Positions 45,600 to 56,535 of a stretch of DNA of 64,000 nt are shown here, piece after piece. The notes beneath the pieces were generated by a model. It was given only the letters and a program-made list of their open reading frames with translations, had not been told where the DNA came from and did not search any database. The position numbers were made by a program, and so were the translations under genes. This DNA is from Cordilura impudica (taxonomy: Eukaryota > Arthropoda > Insecta > Diptera > Scathophagidae): positions 147,571,095 to 147,635,094 of the forward strand of contig OY821518.1 in the NCBI GenBank assembly GCA_963682025.1. Direction: 5' to 3'. Position 1 is the first letter of the stretch; each line of letters opens with the position of its first letter.

Positions 45600-46430
45600 A
45601 CAGTCGATATAAGTGATTACAGTTAAGACTGAAAATAATTTAACATATAAAATTTAAAATCGAAGGGTAAAATAAACAAATTTTTCTAAAATTAACATTT
45701 TCCTAAAATTAAAATTTCCCTAAAATTAAATTTTGCTAAACTTAAAATTTTGCTAGAAATAAAAAATAAGACTAAAAAAAAAATTTTTTTTTCTAAATTA
45801 AAATTGTTCTACATTACAAAATTTTGCTAAAATTAAAATTTGGCTGTGAAGAAAATTTTTCTAAATTTAAAATCAAAACTAAATTAAAATCCCCAAAATT
45901 TTAATATATTTAAAATTACTTGAAAATTTAAAATTAACCTAAATTTAAAATCATAGAAATTTAAGAGAATCTACAAAATGGTACCATATTAAAAAAAAAA
46001 ATTTTTACTAAGTATAAAATTTTTCTAATAAAATTAAACTAAAAATTTTACTAAGTTAAGAAATTTTACGAATGTAAGCTAAATAGAAATAAATTTTGCT
46101 AAAAATTAGTTTTCCTACCTAAATAAATATTTCTAATTATAAATTAAAATTAAATTATATATTGTTAAAATTAAAAATTTACATAAAATGAGTTGGGCTA
46201 AAAATCAAAATTATGGTAAATAGAAATTGTGCTAAAATAGTTCTAAATTCAAATTGATAAAGTTAAAATTTTGTTAAAATTAAAATTTTCCTAAGATTAA
46301 AAATTTTCCTAAAAGTAAAATTTTGCTAGAATTAAAAAAAAAAATCGGCTAGAAATTAAATTTTTGTAAAATAATACAATTTTGTTACAATAAAAAATGT
46401 TGCTAAATTTTAAAAACCCTTAAAACCTTA
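45600..46430. repeat. Degenerate AT satellite (CTAAAATTAAAATTTTG-like units)
   Basis: Roughly 15-20 bp irregular units built on the theme TTTTGCTAAAATTAAAA recur across ~800 bp with many substitutions. No coding content. Confidence 0.7.
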
Positions 46431-46439
46431 TAAACCCAA

Positions 46440-46760
46440 TGTAGAAAACCAAACCAAATTTTTATCATTTATGTGGGTTACCTCCAATTAAGATGGAGTC
46501 GAGGTAACATGGTAGGGAGGGCTTAAGGGGCATAACATCCAGTCCCCAATACCAGGTAAGTATGGCCATCCATTCATTTAGCGTCCGTTTTTATTGACTG
46601 TTTTTTTTTTGTAAATCGCACGTGAATATCTGTAGTGCGGTTTCCCTGGGTCTTAACATGATCCCACCCCTCCGGCGAGTTAGGCCCCCTGCCAACACGT
46701 GCGACCCGTTAAGGCTCAGGGAAACGGAAGCGGAAATTCCACCACCGCCGCACCATTACA
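46440..46760. other. GC-rich non-coding patch
   Basis: Unusual local composition with CCTCCGGCGAGTTAGGCCCC and GTGCGACCCGTTAAGG. A CAGGTAAGT splice-donor consensus lies near 46553, but I see no convincing exon on either strand. Origin unknown; could be captured exon/UTR sequence. Confidence 0.35.
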
Positions 46761-47384
46761 TAATCAAAAGGGGTTAAGTATATTTATTTATTTTTACATT
46801 ATAATAATGCACTATAAATAAGTAATTGTATATTTGTCAAGTTTATATAGAATCATACATGTTTTTCTATTTTAATAAAGTAAAAAAAATATAAGTGGCA
46901 CTACTGAAATAAAAATGCATTTGTATAAAAACAGCTGTTTATATTGTTGCTATATGTTGCTGTCGTTTTCAAAAAAATTAAGTAGCTGACTACAATTGCA
47001 GCCAGCAGCATTTCTAGTCGTGTGTTCGTGTAGCCGCTGTCGTCTATGTGTTTCATGCATAACGCATTAAGTGATGCGCAGCAGAGAACTGCATTGGGTA
47101 TGATTGAACGTGTTAAATAAACCTCGATACAAATAAGGTATAAGTCTCCGCAACTCTCATCAGCAATTTGTTCGATCGACTTGCACACCCGAATGGAAAA
47201 ATTCGAGGTTGTGTAGCTTACTAGAAACTTCCGGTCGACCACGTGCTTTATACATGTGTGAGCGTAATGAAATTTTTGCTAGCAGTTGCATGTATAGTAA
47301 ACATTGTTTACCCGAAGCCGGTTCAGATAATTGTGTGTGTTTTTTTAACGTGAAAACAGATATTTCAATTTTTTTTTTATCATT

Positions 47385-47702
47385 ATGATTACTATTATTA
47401 TGACAGACAATGAAATTTGTGAAAATATTTCGAATGGGAAGTACACCTTGTCTAGCTGGCGCAAAGGCCGAAGTTTCGTATGGAATGTTTTGTCAGTGAT
47501 ACTAAAGCCGGACGAAACTGTGCTAAAAGGTTTTATTTACTACCGCACTTGCTGTAAAGTATTAAATTACTGCAATGGATCTAATTTAAATCTTCACCCG
47601 TGCTGCAGAAGCATTAAAGAGACGCAAATTTTAAAAACTGTCATAGCGACAGACAAGAATGCACAGTATGGCGAGCAACAACGATTTCCCGCAAAGTTGT
47701 AG
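47385..47702 (+). pseudogene. hAT transposase N-terminus with BED zinc finger
   Basis: The segment ENISNGKYTLSSWRKGRSFV followed by WNVLSVI and a Cys-x2-Cys ... His-x4-Cys arrangement (CCKVLNYCNGSNLNLHPCC) matches the BED finger of Hermes-like transposases. A typical KETQILKTV stretch follows. The likely start is MTDNEICENI at ~47400. It stops at 47702 after an unrelated-looking tail, so the reading frame was broken at ~47660. Confidence 0.8.
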
Positions 47703-50700
47703 AGGCGCTTGTAGCACTTCTATTGAATACTGGAATATATCTTAACAAATATATGAAACTTGATTTTTGATTTTTTTTAAAGTGACTTTACTCTATTATG
47801 AATATCTAAAAATGTAAATTTAATTAAAGATGGATAAGACAGTACATGTCAAAGTTTGACGTTTGTTGGACTGTATAGGTATTGATTTTTCTATGTGTGT
47901 GTATAAGTTACCGCTGAATAAACGGAACAGTTTCCAATTTTTGTGTACTGTTGAAAAGCTATAAAAGGGCTTTTCAAGATGAAAACCGGCCTCTTTTGCT
48001 GTTATTTCATCAAGTTTTGTTTTAAGGTGTTTGCGACAAATTTTTTTTTTTGCGGAAAACGAATTTTGGGTTAGTTAGATCTATCTTCCACTACATAATT
48101 GAGTGTGGATTAAAATAAATTAAATTACCCGAAAAATTAACCAAAAAAATTATTATCGTTGGCTAGCAGCAAAAGAATTTAATCACTCGTACAAGGTTTT
48201 TTTGGCGAAGAAACAAAAGAACCTTAAAGTACAAGAAAAAGATAAAGCTTCTGATTAAGATTTTCTTTGTCATCAACGCTTGGTTTTATGAGCGGGAGGG
48301 GTCAAGATCATACAACCCATCATTTTTTTGTGGGAACGGGAAACCATCAACAGAAACCCGACAGTTCTAAATGGCTTCCAGTAAAATTTGATCATCAATT
48401 TTCATTTACATCATCAACAACATATTCATCATCAAAATCGACACATTTAGTGTGAAAAAAATGGCATCGGAAGTGTTTGTTAAATTGTTGGGGGAAAAGT
48501 GTTTTAGTGTAAAAATTATTGGCAAAAGTGGCAAGAAAATTCAATTTTAGTTCAAAAACCGAAAATTACAAAAAAAAAAGATATTAAAAAAAAAATCAAT
48601 AAGTTTTAGAGAAAAAAAAAGTTTCTTAAATTTCCTCTTAATAACTATTAAATAAAAGCATTATCACGTCAAACCACAGCAAAAACAAATTACAAAAAAA
48701 AATTAAATTAGCCAAAACACATCACTGAATTTAAAATAGTGTTAAAATATTATAATATTTAAAATCCAGTATTAAAACCATAATTTTACCTGAAAAAGAA
48801 GAAAAGAGAATTGTCTAAAGTAGTTGAAGTGTTATAAATATAAGAAAATAATATACATAGCTTACCTTTGTTTTTCCTATATATGTACATGAAGTGAGTT
48901 TAACCAACCTCCGGGGCAAGCAAAAATCAAAATAAAACGAGATCGTAATTAGTGATCGAAGTGAGTGACTAACAGAAAAAGCTAAACAAAATATATTAAA
49001 GAATTAATAAATATATTTTTTTTATTTACCATTACCAGTGTTAAAGTTGAAAGCACATATCAATTGTTTTAAAACATATGTCAAGATTGAGATCAAAACA
49101 AAATCATTAAAAGAAGTTCGAAAAAGAGATTTTGTGCTTTGAACGTTACCCAGCAATTTCACATCACACTGCAAGTTCGAAAAACTCAACACACTCACAT
49201 TTATTTACTAATACACACACATTTTCCGCAGTGGTCACACTAATGGCATCAAATTTTTTGTGCGAGTAGTGGCAGACACTAACGATGATTAATGTTACCC
49301 TGTTATAAATTTAATGCAAATTTACTGGATTCTGTAAAATTGTAATTAAAGTTTTAAGTTGTTAAATCTATTATAGTGATTTATTTTTTGAAATGCACAT
49401 ACAAAAACGCAAGTTTGTTAATTATAGAGCATAAATATTATTAACTATTATTAAAATAATACTAATAATAATAAATGTAAACATTTTCCCTCAAACATGT
49501 GCCTGTATAATAAACCCGGTAACTCTATTTAAAAAAAATAAGAGAGAGAAGTAAACAAATTGTTTCAAGTTTACGCTTCGACAACATTTTAAAAATGAGA
49601 TTGCAGTGAGATGTGTGAGCACAAAAGTTAATGGCGATGGATTCGACTAATTCGAACAATTTTTCGTTGATAATACGCACACAACGATTTCACAATTGCA
49701 GTGTGATGTGAGATTGGGGGCTTAGCCCAGATCGCGTGACTATAAATATTTTTCGGGATTTCGGTTTATCTTTTTTTTTATCCCCGAAAAAATAATAAAA
49801 ACATATTTATTTAAATAATTTAAAAGTATAAATCGGTAGAAATAGTAAATTTAAAAATAGACAGGTTAAAATTAATTGCCATTCTATCACCGTCATCAAC
49901 GTTTTCGATCGGCGTAATGCCTGGATGAAAGATCTTTCGTCGTGGGAATGTAAAAGCTGTAAGTATAATGTAAAAAGTATATATTTTTGTAAGTTAATAT
50001 TCTTAGGCCGGCGTTTCAAACTCCACTGTCTTTTTCATAAAACTCGGCACTTCAAAGTCGCCAGAGTTAAAGCACTTAGGAGTGCTTGTGGTTTCAATAT
50101 AAACAACCAGAGCCAATTACTCGGCTTGAGTTCACTTTAATTATTGATTTTATTTACAAACTTAATCCTACTTATAAATAAAACTAACGGTACTTAAAGC
50201 TACTTAAATCTAATAACAAATTATGTTCTAAAATTAAGTCCTAAAGCTACAGCTGATTTGTGTTTACATTTGTATCAGCTGGTTTACATATGTTTTTATA
50301 TCAGTGATGGGATATTCACTACAAATAATTTTCTTTAACATTTTATTTTATTCTTGAACCATTGATCATTCACTGTTAAAAGTTCTGTCACATTTTGGAA
50401 ACTCTGTTGTAACAGAATAAAAGCTCTGTTAAAATAATTCATTCTGTTAGCTTAACAGTGACTTTGACGTGGCATATTAAGACCCAGTTTTTGAGATATC
50501 AGTTAAACCTAGTTTTGTTAAACCCAGAATTTATTCAACAATTCCTTTATGAATTTGGACATGTCTGAAGAAATTAATTCTCGGTTTAACTAAACTAGGT
50601 TTAACTGACATCTCAAAAACTGGGCCTTAGTGATTATTTTATTTTGCAATCCATTATACAGCGTTTTCAGAAATTAAAAGTAATGAATATTGCTACAAAA

Positions 50701-51764
50701 ACTTCTACTAAATTATTTTTGGCTTCTGACTATTTCAGTTAAATATAATTAAAATTTAATAATAAATAAACTAGCGGCATTACTCTTCTCTCTTATAAGT
50801 ATGGATTGGTGAGTTTCATTCCGAACCAGAGAGAATAGCAAGGCCTGTAAAAGAATGCCGTCTCTACAGATTTAATGATCACTTACTCAAGTTATTGAAA
50901 TTTAATTTCCTCTATTAACATTCGCGGTTTTAATAATTTGTTTCAAACAATCATTTGGAATGATTTGATATAAAATCTTTTTTCTCACGGAAATTTTCTT
51001 TTATTTTTTTTTTATATTTACCAACATTTTTATTATATATATTTTGTTTACTACACTGGCAACCGAACGGTTTCATTTTGATTTCCAGCATTTCATTTTG
51101 ATTTTTGCAACCCTAAGAAGTTTTAATTTTTTTTGAGTGAATAATAGTTAAACGTGGTTTTTTTAATAAAATAAAATATTCTTTTTCTCATTTCAAACTC
51201 TTATTAATTATTGGCTTTTGCTTGGTTTTGAAAAAAAAATAGCTTAAATATTTAAATTGTTTTCCTATGACAAATATAATAGATTTAAACGCTCACTTCA
51301 TACTTTTACATTTTAGTGTAAGTTGAACTTAGTTATGTAAATATTAAATTAATAATTGGTTTAAGTTAAGTTAATTTGAAGTATGAATCTACAAAAGGTT
51401 TTTGTCTTGATATCCTGTAATCTGCTCGGATAGGGTAATTTTTTTTTTGGGATCATATATAAATTTATTGGCTTTGCACTATATGATCATGGTTGGGAGA
51501 GGTATAGGGGTTTTACATCAACACACCCTAAGTTAAATATAGGTCATCCATTTCCGGCTAAATTAAATGTTTTCTTTCCTTACTTTTCTATCGGTCCCAA
51601 GCACGTACAAATAAACTTCTCCACGTATCACATCTCATCCAGTAACTCTCAAGCGAGAGTAGCAAAGAGTCCTCCCTGTTTGCCGACGAGATAAAGGCCG
51701 GAGTTAATGTGCGTGCTGCTGCTACTACCACTTGAAAAATAAAATTGCTAATTGGTTAGACACT
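47703..51764. other. ~4 kb non-coding DNA separating the two halves of the hAT gene
   Basis: Very AT-rich, no family ORF on either strand. It contains poly-A/T-rich stretches (48540-48620, 51000-51040) and a foldback MITE at 50476-50631. Hermes-like genes are normally uninterrupted, so this is probably inserted material, possibly decayed. I could not find terminal repeats delimiting it. Confidence 0.45.
50476..50631. repeat. Short foldback element
   Basis: Arms of ~55 bp are inverted copies: TAAGACCCAGTTTTTGAGAT at the left and, inverted, TAAGGCCCAGTTTTTGAGAT at the right, each continuing GTTAAACCTAGTTT. The loop is about 45 bp. It could fold into a long hairpin RNA if transcribed. Confidence 0.85.
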
Positions 51765-53215
51765 AATTGCGGTTACATGCTACAAAGTCCAAAAATACGC
51801 TGATGAAAAAAAAAGAACTTAAAGATGAAGTAAATAGCATTGTGAGCAGCGGTGGAGCTTCAGCTACGATTGACATGTGGACTTTTTAGGCGTCACATTC
51901 CACTATTACAAAGACCTAAAACTCTTCGATAAGGTTGTGGGAATGAAATCTATGGATTTCGAAAGGTCTACAGGTGACAATGTTCTTAAAAAGCTTAAGG
52001 GTCTGGTGTTCAAAATATTGACCAAATTAAATTCATTACTGACAGGGGAAGTAATATGGTTAAAGCTTTAAATCAAAATATACGCTTAAACTGCAGCAGT
52101 CATTTATTTTCAAATGTTTTGGAAAAATTGTTCACTGACACAAAAGAGCTTACAGATGTGTTAGAGTCTTGTAAAAAAAATTATAAAATATTTCAAAAAA
52201 GCCAATTTGCAGCATCTTCTACCTACTTCGTTGAAAACGCAATGTCCAACGCGTTGGAATTCCCACTATGGAATGCTCAAATCTATAATTGGCAATTGGT
52301 TCGAAATTAACAATGTTCTGGCTGATAATGAACAAAGCCAACGATTGTTGCACATTATATACCTATTCTTAAAGTCCTGGTTGAAATGTGTAAAGATTTT
52401 AAGACTGTGTTCAAGAAATTGCAGCTTTGCAGTTCTCCATCGCTGTGCTATGTAATCCCATCTATTTTAAAAATTAAAAGAATTTGCGATCCGAATAGTA
52501 CAGATGTAGCTGCGATATCAGTTTTAAAAGAGAAGATTCCAAAAAATATAGACGAAACATGGGTTCCTAATCTAAGTTTGTGGCATAAAGCGGCTTGCTT
52601 TTTGGACCCACCTGCTGTAAATATGCAGCCAAATGATATAGATCTTATAAAGAATTTTTGAATATCCCACATGCAAGATAATGCATATACAGAACCAACT
52701 TCTACGCAGCCACCGTGTGTAGCATTAACAGGACAAGACTCTTTAAGCCCAAGTATACCCTTATCCTCTTCGACATCACATTTTCCTTTTAATGAAAGTA
52801 ACATATATCAAAGTCATTCAAGTTCCCAGCTTCAATTCCTAGTAATAGCAACGACGCGTTCTTTTTTCCCTATTTGCTTATACTACCTGACTCAAATTGC
52901 ATTAAATACCCTGAAGACGAATTATACAGATATAGCAAAGAAATAGTTCACATGACTGAAAATTTCAATTTAATGGAGTGGTGGAATATAAATAAAAAGA
53001 AATACCACTATTTATCAAAACTAGCATTACGGATTCATTCAATGCCAGCTAGCAGTGCGGCGGCAGAGAGATACTTTTCTTTGGCTGGAATCTTAATATC
53101 AGAAAAACGAAATAGACTAGGGCCAGGAACAGATGACAGCTTGCTCTTCTTAAATTCTTATTATAAAAACTATAATAATAATAGTTATAAAACTGTACCT
53201 ATTAGTTTACCTGAT
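51765..53215 (+). pseudogene. hAT transposase catalytic part and dimerisation domain
   Basis: Several frames together follow the Hermes layout: a Lys-rich segment then GGASATIDMWT (first catalytic Asp), FLGVTFHYYKDL and KSMDFERSTGDN. Next are a TDRGSN-like position (near 52040, degraded), IRLNCSSHLFSNVLEKLF, a C/PTRWNSHYGMLKSI block and a SSPSLCYVIPSILKIKRICD region. Then comes LSLWHKAACFLDPPAVNMQP. The C-terminus shows EWWNINKKKYHYLSKLALRI, SAAAERYFSLAGI and RLGPGTDDSLLFLNSYYKN, the hAT dimerisation domain containing the third catalytic acid. A deletion after DMWT and at least four frame changes inactivate it. Confidence 0.88.
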
Positions 53216-53217
53216 GT

Positions 53218-54004
53218 TTTTATACCCTATTCCACTATGTGGTTTGGGTATAATGACTTTGTGCTGCTGTTTGTAACAACCAAAAATATTTGACCTAGAC
53301 TCATCTTTAATTATACCGATCGAATCAGAATCACTTTCTGAGTTGATTTAACAATGTCCGTCCGTCCGTCCGTCCGTCCGTCTGTGTGTCCATGTAAACC
53401 TTGTAATCAAACTGCAGGTCGCAAATATGAATATATTTTGATGAAATTTGGTATATAAGCTTTTATCGGCCATGGGATGAACGCTATTGAAATTGGTGAG
53501 AATCGGTCCATGTTCAGACCTAGCCCCCATACAAATTACCCCTATGAAATCGACATAAATTGTCATAAGATCCAAATTGTCATATAGATCTTACTCAAAT
53601 TGGGTTTATATGCGTTCATTACATCCATTAATGAGTAGTCCAAAAATTATACCTGTGGCCCCATATAGAGCTGCTTCCCGATTTTCACTTAAATCTATTA
53701 AAAACAAAAATATTGCACTGATTCTTCTCAAATTTTGTTTGTATCTATTTTTGCAAAATACAAGAGACTTTACCAAACATGATCAGGATCGGTCCATTTT
53801 TGGACCTAGTCCCCATATAGATATAGCATCCGATATGAACTTTTTCATATCTGCAGCCAAAAAAATTAATAAAAATCCCACTCAAATTTGGTTTTTGCTT
53901 ATTTTCTATGTCCAGTTAGTTGGGCCTAAGAGATAGGGTTTCTAACCGCATGGTATAGGGTATCGTATAGTCGGTCTAGACCGACTATAATTTTCTTACT
54001 TGTT
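53218..54004 (+). mobile_element. Hairpin-ended Helentron/DINE-like element E
   Basis: Full-length copy of the family at 25754-30767. It has a TTTATACCCTATTCCACTATG start, (GTCC) tract at 53355-53381, palindrome TAGTCGGTCTAGACCGACTA at 53968-53987, and TTACTTGTT end. It begins only a few bases after the end of the hAT coding region. Confidence 0.78.
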
Positions 54005-54480
54005 TGAATATTAATATTATTTTTATCCTTATATTTAAGACTTTTTACACATACAAAGTGATAAATGCCATGAAATGTTTTTTTTTACTTTTGTATCCTT
54101 AATTTTTTTTTTTTATACACACTTAAAAGTTATAGAACCGCACCTAATATGCGATCTCATGTTTTAACAGTGTTTTTTTTAGTTTTGTATTTTAAATTTA
54201 CTATTTATTCCAAAAAATATAAAACAAATGAAAAAAAAAATGTTTCTCCATTTTTTATTCGCTATCACTAGCTCACATATGCACGAAATTGACATCCGAC
54301 GACGTACTCGAGTTTATTGAGTATGAACAGTTGCAAACTCGAGTGCTTCGAGCGTCATGTTCATATTAAGCACATGTGCAAACGATCAATACTTGTATTG
54401 ATCTAAAGAGAATGGTTGCAACGAAATCCGAGTAGATATTCGAGTGTGAACGAACATTATGTATCCGTTGCAGTTCTCTG
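54005..54480. other. 3' non-coding end of the hAT element
   Basis: AT-rich, ending in the CAGAGAAC-type inverted terminus. CTCGAGT/ACTCGAG motifs recur at 54308, 54337 and 54448; these subterminal repeats could be transposase-binding sites as in other hATs (inference). Confidence 0.5.
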
Positions 54481-54904
54481 ATGCGCAGTCAACCTCTGAC
54501 CGTTATCGAGTAAAGATGTGCGTATATCAGAGCTTTTTTTGTGTAAAAACATTAAAACAAAAACAATTTCTGCAAACATTTAAATAAGTATTAAGAAAAA
54601 ACTATAACTGCATATATTGTAAACTCTTTTGTTCAAAAACAATTCACATTGCTATCAGAATGACTGATAGCGATGTTGATAAAATCTGCTGGCAGGTAGT
54701 CTTGCCTATAACAAGAAAACGTAAAAAAGTGACTCCCCAAAAATATTTTTAACAAGCGGGAAAGACAGCAATAACAATTTACAAGTTACATTAAATAACA
54801 ACAATGCTATGGATCCTAAAAAGAATGCCAAAAACAACATCAATACTTATATTGCTAGCACATCAAGTAAAGCTATGCTTGAAAACAAAAATGTAAGTCG
54901 TAAT

Positions 54905-55230
54905 CAGGTATGTGACGGAAATCGATCGATTTCAAAAGTGAAAACGAATTTAAAACCGACACCGGTGTGATGAATTTAGATCGATTTCATTTTCCACTTT
55001 TGTATCATTCCGTATCATAAAGTGTCGGTTATTTTTGTAGCATACTATTTGTTATTAGAAGAGGATAATAAAAAAGAAAACATTAAAATGAAACATTTAC
55101 GTGACAACTCGGATCCACAGAACAAAATGGAATTTGAAATCGACACTATAATATGAAAAATATAAACGCATCACAACTTTAATTGAATTTAAACGTTTTA
55201 GTGTATAAATCGATTTCCATCACATACCTG
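54905..55230. repeat. MITE 'CAGGTATRTG' family, copy 2, with inverted host flanks
   Basis: The ends are CAGGTATGTGACGGAAATCG and CGATTTCCATCACATACCTG, and the interior is shared with 44048-44425. Unusually, the 46 bp of ORF1 to its left (54862-54907, including CAG of the MITE) recur as an inverted copy to its right (55228-55272) with one substitution and one indel. The TIR-like symmetry therefore extends into host sequence. Confidence 0.85.
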
Positions 55231-55480
55231 ATTATGACTTACATTTTTGTTTTCAAGCATAGCTTTACTGATGAAAATAATTATGATAAAGAAATAATTG
55301 ATATTCAGGAACCTAAACTCCCACCAATTTTTATACCAAATATTTCTGATATCAATGCAATGATAAAAAGTTTTTCGAAATTAATTAATATATCATTTAA
55401 TTATAAAACTCCAAGAGACGGCCAAATAAGAATTATGGTCAAAGATATTGATTCATATAGATCAGTTGTTGCTTTCTTAA

Positions 55481-55822
55481 GTGCTGTATGCAGCTTGGTA
55501 AGGAATCTTAGCAGAAAATTTTCATATATTTCTTAAAGAAAAAAAAAGCACAACAGTACCTTTCAGTGCAACAGTAGCAATCAGCTGTTTTCTGTCAATT
55601 ATTAAGATATTCCGTTCAGAAAGAACGAAAAATTTGATATTCCTGCTCGAAGCCTGGGTTGCCTAACTTAATTTACGTAAAAAAAAGTAGTAAAAACAGT
55701 GCTACTTTTTTAAAAAGCTGCAGACTAACAACAGAAATTTTTAGACAGAAAAATTCCTTAAGCATTTCTGAAGCGTTTTTTATATTAAGTTTTTGATTCC
55801 TTAGCAAGCTGCATTCAGCTCT
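55481..55822. repeat. TTAA-flanked MITE in Jockey ORF1
   Basis: Flanked by TTAA at 55477-55480 and 55823-55826. The left end GTGCTGTATGCAGCTTGGTA and the inverted right end AGAGCTGAATGCAGCTTGCT continue together through AAGGAATC. The TTAA duplication suggests a piggyBac- or Kolobok-like non-autonomous element. Coding resumes immediately after it. Confidence 0.78.
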
Positions 55823-56535
55823 TTAAATGGTAAAAAAAAGAAAGATCTTATAGAGTTTTTGTTAAATATATTTGCACCCTTCAACGCCAACTGATGATAT
55901 TAAAGAAGCAGTTGAACAATATGGACATAAAGTAAGAAATGTTGCAAACATAATAAGTAAAATTACAAAAGAAACTCTTCCTATGTTTTACATTGACCTA
56001 TAACCAAATTCAACTAACAAACGCGTATATGACATTAAAACTCTTAAAAATGCTGTTGCAAATATCGTACCACCAAGGAAAACAAAAGATATTGTTCAAT
56101 GCCACCGATGCCAAAAACATATTGCAGGAAACAATTTCACTGTGTTAAATGTGGAGTAGGTCATTTAACAACCGACTGCACCAAAGAGAGTGATGCTCCA
56201 TCTCGTTGTATTAATTGCTTGAAAAACCATCCAGCAAGCTATAAAGGATATGAAATATACAAGCAATTGTTAAAAAGAAAGCTTCAAAATAATTACTTTA
56301 ATAGACTAATAACGTTGGATATAACCATCAAAACGTAGAGTTTCTCTATTTGAACAAAAATACAAATTTTGATCGAAATTGTAATTTCTCATGCTCAGAT
56401 GTCCTAAAAAATAACAAACAAAGTATCCCACAAAATTCACTTGAAAAGTTAGAAAACTTAATACAAAATCAAATAGAATTAACTAACAAGCTTTTAAGCA
56501 TAATGGCAGTTCTTATAACAAAACTATGTAATTGA

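Larger units (their letters stand above)
43829..47059. mobile_element. Large non-autonomous TIR element (TAA duplication)
   Basis: The left end reads TGCATGAAACACATAAACGA followed by CAGCGGCTACACGA. The right end is its reverse complement with one mismatch plus a small insertion. TAA flanks it at 43826-43828 and 47060-47062, suggesting a PIF/Harbinger-type 3-bp duplication. No transposase is present. It contains a MITE at 44048-44425, a direct/inverted repeat cluster at 44895-45090, degenerate AT satellite at 45600-46430 and a GC-rich patch at 46440-46750. Whether the whole span is one element or two solo ends is not proven. Confidence 0.7.
47082..54480 (+). mobile_element. Hermes/hobo-like hAT transposon
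   Basis: The ends are CAGAGAACTGCATTGGGTA and, inverted, CAGAGAACTGCAACGGATA. CAGAGAAC is the terminal sequence style of Hermes/hobo hATs. A perfect 8-bp duplication, ATGCGCAG, flanks it at 47074-47081 and 54481-54488. Inside, in the same orientation, lie a BED exon (47385-47702) and the catalytic part (51765-53215) of one transposase, separated by ~4 kb of non-coding DNA. A Helentron-like element (53218-54004) follows the C-terminus. Confidence 0.9.
54660..56535 (+). pseudogene. Jockey-type ORF1 (gag-like) with PRE_C2HC and zinc knuckles
   Basis: It starts MTDSDVDKICWQVV, an Asn/Ser-rich N-terminal region. After the first MITE the frame reads PPIFIPNISDINAMIKSFSK and YKTPRDGQIRIMVKD, typical of the RRM-like part. 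After the second MITE come KERSYRVFVKY and TPTDDIKEAVEQYGHKVRNV (PRE_C2HC-type), then FYIDL and QCHRCQ. The knuckles are FHCVKCGVGHLTTDC and RCINCLKNHPASYKGY. A C-terminal coiled segment (to 56535) ends next to ORF2. Several stops (54752, 56001) and shifts. Confidence 0.82.

Noticed and set aside
47385..47702. Independent small host zinc-finger gene
   Set aside because: The finger and surrounding residues follow the Hermes-type BED region and lie inside hAT termini with an 8-bp duplication, so it is better explained as transposase N-terminus.
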